Assembly: GCA_949957035.1 (NCBI GenBank)
Contig: CATLIP010000166.1
Span: 1-5,596 of the forward strand
Direction: 5' to 3'
DNA length: 5,596 nt
Origin: an uncultured Lachnospiraceae bacterium
GTDB lineage: Bacteria > Bacillota_A > Clostridia > Lachnospirales > Lachnospiraceae
Numbering within the stretch: the stretch's first letter is position 1; every line of letters begins with the position of its first letter. A model generated the notes under the pieces. That model saw only the letters and a list, made by a program, of their open reading frames with translations, was not told where the DNA came from and made no database searches. This document shows positions 1 to 5,120 of the stretch, one piece after another. A program made the translations under genes and the position numbers.

Positions 1-402
1 CAGTCCCCGTAGGGGTCCTTCTGTAATCTGTGTAACCCCATCCCGAATCACACCTTTCGACATACTAAGATGATGCGCCTCTCCACACAGAGATTTGAGA
101 AATATTTCCACACTCTTTTTTACAGGAAGAATTGGTCCATACTTCTTAATCAGCTCTGCCATACTCCCAGACCGTCTCAAGTCCTCAGCAAGCTTCTTTT
201 TGTCATTACTTTCCAAAAATATACACGCCGGAAACATTATCCGGCTCTCCATGTGCCACTCTCCCTGAAATCTGCGCATTCTGTCATAAGTAAGGATAAA
301 TGCATCTTTTATACCTGTTTGGAGCAGACTCCGGCTGCAATTATTCAGAGTATTCCATTCATCTTTTTCTTGACAATGGAGTAAATACCAGATAACGCTC
401 AC
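1..402 (-). CDS. loaP: LoaP-like NusG-family transcription antiterminator, 3' end cut by window edge
   Basis: This minus-strand reading frame gives 134 codons with no stop and continues past position 1. The N-terminus (W5-Y6-L7-L8) fits the NusG NGN opening 'WY'. Residues 42-64 (MRRFQGEW...RIMFPACIFLES) fit the NGN segment where NusG has 'FPGYVFV'. Residues 118-134 (VIRDGVTQITEGPLRGL) match the start of a KOW domain, with the typical 'GPLRGL'. NusG paralogues of the LoaP type ride on RNA polymerase and let it read through terminators in long operons for polysaccharides or secondary metabolites; that role is known for the family and inferred here. It is not housekeeping NusG: there is no secE neighbour, it stands alone, and it follows an apparent promoter switch. 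The start is uncertain. GTG at 400-402 is the only standard start codon in frame after the upstream stop, but the SD-like AAGGGAG (402-408) overlaps it. An ATC at 391-393, 8 nt after that SD, would begin 'MWYLL' like other family members. Symbol confidence is moderate. Confidence 0.8.
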   Translation of the reverse strand, partial: MSVIWYLLHCQEKDEWNTLNNCSRSLLQTGIKDAFILTYDRMRRFQGEWHMESRIMFPACIFLESNDKKKLAEDLRRSGSMAELIKKYGPILPVKKSVEIFLKSLCGEAHHLSMSKGVIRDGVTQITEGPLRGL

Positions 403-408
403 TCCCTT
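402..408 (-). promoter_or_regulatory. SD-like sequence of the loaP-like gene, abnormally placed
   Basis: On the minus strand AAGGGAG reads from 408 to 402. It overlaps the first base of the GTG start codon (400-402), which is too close for that start. It lies 8 nt before ATC at 391-393, a normal spacing. It directly follows the palindromic left inverted repeat, so a hairpin in the mRNA would abut the ribosome binding site. Confidence 0.5.
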
Positions 409-426
409 CGCAGAGTATTCTACTCT
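407..426. repeat. Left inverted repeat of putative invertible promoter element
   Basis: Positions 407-426 are the exact reverse complement of 652-671 (20 of 20 bases). The copy is itself palindromic: arms CGCAGAGTA and TACTCTGCG (409-417 and 421-429) around the 3-nt centre TTC. Similarity to the other copy continues weakly inward, with GC versus TT at two positions, then C and TTT shared, beside A/T runs in both. The centre reads TTC here and GAA in the other copy, so the two sites are oppositely oriented, as needed for inversion rather than deletion. Confidence 0.85.
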
Positions 427-496
427 GCGAAAAAATTTAAATTATTTCTCGGGATTATTTTAAGAAAATTTGCAAAAATAACAGATAATAATACGG

Positions 497-526
497 ATTA
501 TACAATAATAGATTGAATTTTTTTAA
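497..526 (-). promoter_or_regulatory. Weak candidate promoter pointing at loaP in the present orientation
   Basis: On the minus strand TTAAAA (521-526), an 18-bp spacer and a perfect TATAAT (497-502) are seen. The -35 box matches the consensus at only 4 of 6 positions, and the surroundings are very AT-rich, so chance is plausible. If real, it would give low-level loaP transcription from about position 490 in the orientation shown, and would face away after inversion. Confidence 0.3.
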
Positions 527-577
527 CATATTTCCCTCTGCCCCATCTCATACACATGGGAAATGCTGACAAAATCC

Positions 578-594
578 CCTAAACTCAATTTAGG
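578..594. repeat. Small dyad just upstream of the strong promoter, possible operator
   Basis: CCTAAA (578-583) and TTTAGG (589-594) form a 6-bp inverted repeat around CTCAA. It ends 2 bp before the TTGAAA -35 box at 597-602. The position suits a regulator-binding site, but a 6-bp dyad in AT-rich DNA can arise by chance. Confidence 0.25.
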
Positions 595-596
595 TA

Positions 597-625
597 TTGA
601 AATATCTAACTGACATGGTTATAAT
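597..625 (+). promoter_or_regulatory. Near-consensus sigma-A promoter inside the invertible segment
   Basis: TTGAAA (597-602, 4 of 6 consensus bases, including the strong TTG), an exactly 17-bp spacer, and a perfect TATAAT (620-625). The transcript would start near 632. In the orientation shown it fires rightward, crosses the right inverted repeat, meets no open reading frame of note, and ends at the terminator at 770-826. After inversion it would drive the loaP-like gene. The combination of spacing and -10 box makes this the best promoter match in the window. Confidence 0.75.
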
Positions 626-651
626 AGATATGCTATTTGAAAAAATTTCTT

Positions 652-671
652 AGAGTAGAATACTCTGCGAA
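652..671. repeat. Right inverted repeat of putative invertible promoter element
   Basis: This is the exact reverse complement of 407-426. The core AGAGTA-GAA-TACTCT (652-666) is a 6-bp palindrome with a 3-nt centre, followed by GCGAA on its outer side, just as the left copy has TTCGC on its outer side. The inner flank differs (CTT here, where the left copy's complement has CGC), so this copy's palindrome is shorter than the left one's 9-bp arms. Confidence 0.85.
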
Positions 672-769
672 AATCTCAGAACATCCACTTTATTCCAACA
701 GATTTTTAATCCATTCAGATATAAAAAAGCTGTAATACCAGTAACCGATTCGATACTGACATCACAGCC

Positions 770-826
770 AAACGAAGGAACATTCCTGCAATACCTCCAC
801 CCTGCAGGAATGTTCCTTCGTTTTTT
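770..826 (+). terminator. Strong intrinsic terminator with a 21-bp stem
   Basis: A perfect 21-bp stem (770-790 paired with 803-823) closes a 12-nt loop (791-802). On the plus strand it runs into TTTTTT (821-826), so it is strongest for rightward transcripts such as those from the 597-625 promoter. On the minus strand, where it follows the cls stop by about 20 nt, the downstream run is only TTT then GG, so it may still end the cls operon but less efficiently. It insulates the invertible promoter from the cls side. Confidence 0.85.
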
Positions 827-842
827 ACATTAAAATACCATA

Positions 843-2420
843 CTACATCAACGGAGCCGCAACCTTCGCAAGCCGCCCCGTAAGCTTCACAGTCCACCTC
901 TCCTTACGCACCATATCCATTGTGACCCTCCTGCATTTTCCAAGGGTATCCTGATAATCTGCTTCAATCTCCTCAATACAGTCCACTCCATAAAGGTAAG
1001 TCGCACACTCGAAATGATGGTACAGGCTCCGGTAATCCAGATTAATCGTCCCCACAACAGCCTCCCTTGAATCGCTGACGAACACCTTCGCATGGACGAA
1101 CCCCGGCGTGTACTCATAGATCTTCACCCCCGACTCAATCAGCGAAGCATAATGGGTCTTCGCCAATGCATAAGGCACCGCCTTATCCGGAATCCCCGGC
1201 AGTATCAGCTTCACATCCACGCCCCTCTCGGCGGCGAATTTCAGCGCGGTCTCCATCTCCCCGTCCAAAATCAGGTACGGCGACATAATATGTACGTATT
1301 CCAGAGAACGGTTCAGGATATCCATATACACCCGCTCTCCCAGCTTGTCCTCATCAAGGGGACAGTCGCCGTAAGGAATCACATACCCCTTCGCCGTCTC
1401 CACAGGCAATGCCGGAAACGACAGGAAATGCTCATACTCTTCCTTCTCTTCCAGAATCCCCCACATCTGCAGGAACATCACCGTGAAGCTCTTGACTGCT
1501 TCCCCTTTCAGCATAACGGCAGTATCCTTCCAATGGCCGAACTTCACCCGCTCGTTAATATACTCATCCGCAAGGTTCACCCCTCCGTTAAAAGCCGTAT
1601 GCCCGTCAATGACCAGGATCTTCCTGTGGTCGCGGTAATTATAATGGGTGGAGACGAAAGGCGTCACAGGCGCGAAAGTCTTACACTTGATCCCAAGCGA
1701 ACGCAGGCGTTTCGGGTAGTCCCGGGGCAGCAGCGCAAACTCACAGGAACCGTCGTACATCACACGCACATCCACGCCTTCCGAAGCCTTTCTGGCAAGG
1801 ATTTCAAGAATCCTGCCCCACATCAGCCCCTCATCCACAATAAAATACTCCATAAAGATAAAATGTTTCGCCGCCTCAAGCTGCCGAAGCATTTCCTCAA
1901 ACTTTTTCTCCCCAAGAGGGAAATAGGTAACGGCAGTATGCCCGTATACCGGATGGCATCCGCTGCGCTGTATATAACGCGCCAGCAGCGCAACGCCCGG
2001 ATTCTCCTCTTTCAGACGCCCCATCACGATCTCAGACTGCGGCACGCTCTCCTTCGTACCCGCAATAATCTGGTTCATGCGTGCTTTCAAAGCACGATGC
2101 CCGATATCACTCTGGGTATACGCAAATAAAAGCACCCCGAACACCGGCACAAGCATAATGGCAATCAGCCACGTAATCTTCGCTGTCGGATTGATTCTGC
2201 TGTTCAGCAGATAAATGACCATCACTACGGTAAACAAGGCCGTACCACCTAAAATATGGGGCAAAAATTCCTCAAACCACTGGAAGATACTGAACAACAT
2301 CAAAAACTGGACTACCAGCAGAATCAGCATAAGCCCGAACCGGCTGAACACCGCATGGATAATCCCCTTCTGTCCTTTTTTCAAGAGGTTAAGCCCCTTA
2401 CTCTTATAATCTGTCTGCAT
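843..2420 (-). CDS. cls: Cardiolipin synthase, two-HKD phospholipase D family
   Basis: This 525-residue membrane protein would join two phosphatidylglycerol molecules into cardiolipin and glycerol at the cytoplasmic membrane. Hydrophobic segments at about 27-46, 58-72 and 83-101 form the N-terminal membrane region (PLDc_N type). Two catalytic HxKxxxxD motifs are intact: H265/K267/D272 in HYNYRDHRKILVIDG, followed by FNGGVN at 277-282, and H443/K445/D450 in FVHAKVFVSD, followed by GTINLDYRS at 457-465. The length is close to the roughly 480-510 residues usual for bacterial Cls. The ATG at 2418-2420 is preceded by AAAGGG about 10 nt upstream. The gene starts 18 nt after the metallophosphoesterase stop and is the last gene of the operon. 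The two-motif layout and membrane region favour Cls over other PLD enzymes; which Cls paralogue this is cannot be told. Confidence 0.93.
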   Translation of the reverse strand: MQTDYKSKGLNLLKKGQKGIIHAVFSRFGLMLILLVVQFLMLFSIFQWFEEFLPHILGGTALFTVVMVIYLLNSRINPTAKITWLIAIMLVPVFGVLLFAYTQSDIGHRALKARMNQIIAGTKESVPQSEIVMGRLKEENPGVALLARYIQRSGCHPVYGHTAVTYFPLGEKKFEEMLRQLEAAKHFIFMEYFIVDEGLMWGRILEILARKASEGVDVRVMYDGSCEFALLPRDYPKRLRSLGIKCKTFAPVTPFVSTHYNYRDHRKILVIDGHTAFNGGVNLADEYINERVKFGHWKDTAVMLKGEAVKSFTVMFLQMWGILEEKEEYEHFLSFPALPVETAKGYVIPYGDCPLDEDKLGERVYMDILNRSLEYVHIMSPYLILDGEMETALKFAAERGVDVKLILPGIPDKAVPYALAKTHYASLIESGVKIYEYTPGFVHAKVFVSDSREAVVGTINLDYRSLYHHFECATYLYGVDCIEEIEADYQDTLGKCRRVTMDMVRKERWTVKLTGRLAKVAAPLM

Positions 2421-2438
2421 TTCTCACTTACCCTTTCG

Positions 2439-3056
2439 TCACCTGATATTTTCCGGGGAAAAATCTTCATAATCAATCTCACACCGCTCAAATGCATTGA
2501 TAACGTGAGTCTCCTGATATACGTCATACCGTTTATGCTTCCTGCCATAGGACATATGCACATGCCCATGGAGAAAAAATTTCGGCTTATATTTCTCAAG
2601 AAGCGTCCGGAACACCTGAAACCCCTGATGGGGCAGATCCATCCCATCATTGAGCTGGTACGCCGGCGCATGAGTCACCAGAATATCGAACCCCCTATGC
2701 CTGAACAACTGAAACCACAGCTTCCGCACCCGGTTCTTCATCTGCCACTCCGTATACTGAAATTCCCCGGGGCGGTATCGCATAGACCCTCCAAGCCCAA
2801 GGATACGCACCCCCTGATGGACATAAATCTTATCATCAATGCAAATGCACCCGTCCGGAGGAATCTGCTGGTATTTCTCATCGTGGTTCCCGTGTACATA
2901 CAGGATCGGCACGGACGTAAAAGTCGCCAGGAAAGAAAGATATCTCGGGTCAAGGTCGCCGCAGGAAATAATCAAATCGATTCCCGCAAGTTTACTCTTC
3001 TCAAAATAATCCCATAGATAGGCAGACTCTTCGTCCGCAATCGCAAGTATCTTCAT
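2439..3056 (-). CDS. Small calcineurin-like metallophosphoesterase
   Basis: This 205-residue soluble protein has the motif order of the calcineurin-like phosphoesterase fold: D8 near the N-terminus (IADEE), GD at 33-34 (SCGDLDPRYL), GNHDE at 56-60, TH at 128-129 (VTHAPA), and HGHVH at 163-167. These residues hold a two-metal centre that cleaves phosphomonoesters or phosphodiesters. The first motif, normally DxH, reads D8-E9-E10, so a glutamate stands where the metal-binding histidine usually is. There is no signal peptide or membrane segment, so it should act in the cytoplasm. It starts 9 nt after the stop of the ParB-BMP gene. AGAAGGG lies about 13 nt before the ATG, inside the end of that gene, which points to translational coupling. 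The substrate cannot be named; its place beside cls makes a lipid-, nucleotide- or envelope-related ester possible but unproven. Confidence 0.88.
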   Translation of the reverse strand: MKILAIADEESAYLWDYFEKSKLAGIDLIISCGDLDPRYLSFLATFTSVPILYVHGNHDEKYQQIPPDGCICIDDKIYVHQGVRILGLGGSMRYRPGEFQYTEWQMKNRVRKLWFQLFRHRGFDILVTHAPAYQLNDGMDLPHQGFQVFRTLLEKYKPKFFLHGHVHMSYGRKHKRYDVYQETHVINAFERCEIDYEDFSPENIR

Positions 3057-3065
3057 ATAACCATT

Positions 3066-4976
3066 CTAACCCTTCTTATTCTCGATTCCCTGCTGTGAGA
3101 CAACAGGTTTGGACTGTTCCTTCAACTCTTCCTCTTTCGGGATGCTTCCAATCACATTTTCCGCCAGCCAGTCCATGGTGACAATCTCCTCCGGCGACAG
3201 TTCCTTCGACGGATCGTCCTGCACGATTCCCTCCTGGGAGTACAGGACGCCAGAAAACGGATTGAACTGCCCAGAGCTAATCGTCTCCCGCAGCACCTCG
3301 ATCAGCCGTTTCGTCCCAATCGGAAGATTCTGAGAACATACCACATCCACCACGCCCGCAGACATTCCCCACCAATAATTGATCGCCTTCTTCGAGGTCG
3401 GGTCGTCGTCATATTTCCATGTGCCGTCCATGACAGCCCGGATCATCTGTTCATAAAATTTCCCCCAGTGCCAAATGGGCATGGCAAGATTCCTGGCAAT
3501 CTCCCCCTCTAGGTGATAGATCCCGAAAAATCTGGAACCTTCCTCCGGGATTACCATATCCTTACCGGAAATACAGTCCACCTCCATCTTGAGCACATTT
3601 TCCATCACATCCGTATCCTTCTTTGCCGTCCATTCCAGGAAGACCTGCGCCCTTGGGTTAATCATCTTCGCCCCCAGCGCAAATGCATTGATATTCGCAA
3701 TGGAACCGTAAATCGGATAATCCGCAATATACGCCATCCGGTTATGGTCTGCCATGGCGCCCGCAATCGCTCCCATCAGGAATTTTGCTTCATGCATACG
3801 GGCATAGTAAGTACGGATATATCGGTGGGAAGTATTGACCGAACAGTTCAGGATACGCACATCCGGATGAGCAATCGCCGCCTTCACGCTTGCCTGTACA
3901 AAGGAGGGCGTGGTGGTAAATATAATGTCGCACCCGTCTGCAATCGCCTCTTCGATACGCTCCTCCACATTGTCCAGCGTGACATTCTCGTAATAAACCG
4001 TGGTGACTTCCTCCGGGAAGGTCTGTTCCAGATGGAGGCGTCCAAGCTCATGGGCGTAAGTCCACGCTGACGAACCCGGCGTCTTCTCATAGATAAACGC
4101 CACCTTGAGCCTTGAAAGGCCAAAGGGCAGGAGAAGGCTCAAAAGCGACTTCTTCTCCGTGTTGGGATTCATTTTCAAATCCACGTCCTCGTCCTCCTCA
4201 AGAAGAGAGAACTCCTCCCAGGACTTCTCCACCAGTTCTTTCAGCTCCTTGGTAGTCATATCGTCAATCTCTTTATAACCGTACAGCTGAATAAACGCAA
4301 GGAACGCATCCCCTACCGTCACCTCAAGTTTCCCCTTGTCCTGCGCGGTATATTCTGCCATAAATCTCCGGTAAATAGAGCTGAACTCAAGCCTCTCGTC
4401 ATCGTCCCACTCCTCATCCGGTCCTTTCCCCACTGCTTCGATGAGTTTCTTGAAACTTCCCTCCTCGGAAAACCAGATATAATTAATCTTTGTCAGCTCA
4501 TAAAAATCCAGGAATTCAAAATAAATCCGATTCTCTTTATCGTTGGTCCTCTTCGGCACGATCCGGGTCACGGTGCCGGGCACTGACACCACACCATAGT
4601 ATTTCATGACGCTGACACGTTTATTCCCCTCCAAAACGTAGAACTTGTTCATGTATTCATACGCCTTTATCGGCTCACGGATTCCTTCCTTCTCGTGGCT
4701 GCTGCTAAGCTTCGCCCATTTCATGGCAAATTCAGACGTCTCCTTTAGGATTGGCATGAAGTTTGCCGCAAATGCATTGCTCCTCCCGCCGGTCTTGGTT
4801 CCCACAATCTGGTCGATTGGAATCTGGACCAGCCCTAAAGGTACTTCTGAAAACGTACCCTTGGTAGGGATAATATCGTCTAATACTTCCAGTGTAGGCA
4901 GCTGCCCATGGAGCATCCGCGACTGGTAATTTTTCTTTCCAAGCTTATATGCTTTCGCATAATCGGTCAATGACAT
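3066..4976 (-). CDS. ParB-like domain fused to BMP/Med-family ligand-binding domain, cytosolic
   Basis: From the ATG at 4974-4976 the protein has 636 residues. That start is chosen because AAGGAGG lies 5 nt before it; the frame stays open 25 codons further up, but through the promoter and with no SD. Residues about 45-160 look like a ParB/sulfiredoxin-like domain: VPLGLVQIPIDQIVG, then EPIKAYEYMNKFYVLEGNKRVSVMKYYG, where EGNKR stands in for the ParB 'GHRR' motif. A charged, acidic linker follows (about 185-275, with runs of E and D). Residues about 290-580 look like a BMP (PnrA/TmpC/Med-type) periplasmic-binding-protein fold: KVAFIYEKTPGSSAW, the DIIFTTTPSF strand, ILNCSV, KFLMGAIAGAMA, ADYPIYGSIANINAF. 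BMP proteins typically bind nucleosides outside the cell, but here there is no signal peptide or lipobox and no ABC transporter genes nearby. A cytosolic ligand sensor is therefore more likely, as with Bacillus Med. It is first in an operon with the metallophosphoesterase and cls. Confidence 0.82.
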   Translation of the reverse strand: MSLTDYAKAYKLGKKNYQSRMLHGQLPTLEVLDDIIPTKGTFSEVPLGLVQIPIDQIVGTKTGGRSNAFAANFMPILKETSEFAMKWAKLSSSHEKEGIREPIKAYEYMNKFYVLEGNKRVSVMKYYGVVSVPGTVTRIVPKRTNDKENRIYFEFLDFYELTKINYIWFSEEGSFKKLIEAVGKGPDEEWDDDERLEFSSIYRRFMAEYTAQDKGKLEVTVGDAFLAFIQLYGYKEIDDMTTKELKELVEKSWEEFSLLEEDEDVDLKMNPNTEKKSLLSLLLPFGLSRLKVAFIYEKTPGSSAWTYAHELGRLHLEQTFPEEVTTVYYENVTLDNVEERIEEAIADGCDIIFTTTPSFVQASVKAAIAHPDVRILNCSVNTSHRYIRTYYARMHEAKFLMGAIAGAMADHNRMAYIADYPIYGSIANINAFALGAKMINPRAQVFLEWTAKKDTDVMENVLKMEVDCISGKDMVIPEEGSRFFGIYHLEGEIARNLAMPIWHWGKFYEQMIRAVMDGTWKYDDDPTSKKAINYWWGMSAGVVDVVCSQNLPIGTKRLIEVLRETISSGQFNPFSGVLYSQEGIVQDDPSKELSPEEIVTMDWLAENVIGSIPKEEELKEQSKPVVSQQGIENKKG

Positions 4977-4981
4977 AATTT

Positions 4982-4988
4982 CCTCCTT
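4982..4988 (-). promoter_or_regulatory. Strong SD that fixes the start of the ParB-BMP gene
   Basis: AAGGAGG on the minus strand (4988 to 4982) lies 5 nt before the ATG at 4974-4976. This decides against the upstream in-frame ATG near 5051, which has no such site and lies upstream of the candidate -10 box. Confidence 0.9.
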
Positions 4989-5002
4989 AAAATCAATTAA
5001 GA

Positions 5003-5052
5003 CTTGCTTACATTCCAACCTATTATATACCAAGTAATGGAATGTCAGCAAG
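5003..5052. repeat. 15-bp dyad surrounding the operon promoter, possible operator
   Basis: CTTGCTTACATTCCA (5003-5017) and TGGAATGTCAGCAAG (5038-5052) are complementary except for one pair, around a 20-nt centre. The -10 box of the candidate minus-strand promoter lies in the centre; one arm covers the -35 region and the other the expected transcript start. This suits a regulator binding both arms. In a read-through transcript from the GNAT gene it could instead fold as a hairpin, but no clear U-run follows. Confidence 0.5.
5022..5051 (-). promoter_or_regulatory. Candidate sigma-A promoter of the ParB-BMP/metallophosphoesterase/cls operon
   Basis: On the minus strand there is a perfect TATAAT (5022-5027) and a weaker TTGCTG (5046-5051) 18 bp upstream. 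Transcription would begin near 5015, giving a leader of about 38 nt before the ATG at 4976. The promoter lies between the GNAT stop and the first operon gene, and its elements coincide with the dyad at 5003-5052. Confidence 0.55.
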
Positions 5053-5062
5053 CCTTACATGC

Positions 5063-5088
5063 CTTTCTTCATAAAACTTTCTTCATAA
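5063..5088. repeat. Tandem 12-bp direct repeat upstream of the operon promoter
   Basis: CTTTCTTCATAA occurs at 5063-5074 and again at 5077-5088, separated by AA (14-bp period). It lies about 48-73 bp upstream of the predicted transcript start. It could be a pair of activator sites or simply a local duplication; nothing in the sequence decides between them. Confidence 0.5.
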
Positions 5089-5120
5089 CTCTTTGTAAAT
5101 TCATTCTTCAAAGCATAGAA

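Larger units (their letters stand above)
407..671. other. Putative invertible DNA element carrying the loaP promoter (phase switch)
   Basis: Two perfect 20-bp inverted repeats enclose 225 bp (427-651) of AT-rich noncoding DNA immediately upstream of the loaP-like gene. The segment contains a near-consensus sigma-A promoter beside the right repeat, pointing right, away from loaP. Inversion maps position x to 1078-x, which would move the -10 box to 453-458 and the expected transcript start to about 445, roughly 43 nt before the GTG, pointing at loaP. Repeat pairs of this size around a promoter are the standard layout of site-specific-recombinase 'invertons'. No recombinase gene is in the window, so the enzyme would act from outside. 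The alternative is that the repeats are paired operator sites for a dimeric regulator; the palindromic repeat units allow this. Inversion itself is inferred. Confidence 0.65.

Noticed and set aside
70..384. Plus-strand 104-codon open frame at the left edge
   Set aside because: The minus strand of the same stretch encodes a NusG/LoaP-like protein with NGN and KOW motifs; the plus frame has no family resemblance and no SD.
407..671. The repeat pair as terminal inverted repeats of a small transposable element (MITE)
   Set aside because: There is no target-site duplication outside the repeats, the repeats are internally palindromic, and the enclosed DNA holds a well-placed promoter next to a regulator gene. 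A promoter switch explains more, though a MITE cannot be fully excluded.
715..897. Minus-strand 60-codon frame overlapping the end of cls and the terminator
   Set aside because: It reads through the terminator hairpin and overlaps the cls C-terminus in another frame; no SD and no protein-like features.
1092..2129. Long plus-strand open frame (about 345 codons) opposite cls
   Set aside because: It lies wholly antisense to a clear two-HKD cardiolipin synthase, its translation is rich in H, R and P with no recognisable domain, and it has no SD. It is a shadow of the real gene.
2256..3017. Plus-strand open frame opposite the start of cls and the metallophosphoesterase
   Set aside because: It spans two real minus-strand genes and the gap between them, and shows no domain or start signal.
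2490..4780. Recurring GCAAATGCATTG-like 12-mers near 2490, 3680 and 4768
   Set aside because: They lie inside coding sequence and encode Asn-Ala-Phe(-Ala) type residues in three places; there is no regular spacing or noncoding context, so this is codon use, not a repeat family.
4977..5051. Upstream extension of the ParB-BMP protein by 25 residues to an ATG near 5051
   Set aside because: The extension would be translated through the candidate promoter and dyad, lacks an SD, and the ATG at 4974-4976 has an excellent SD.
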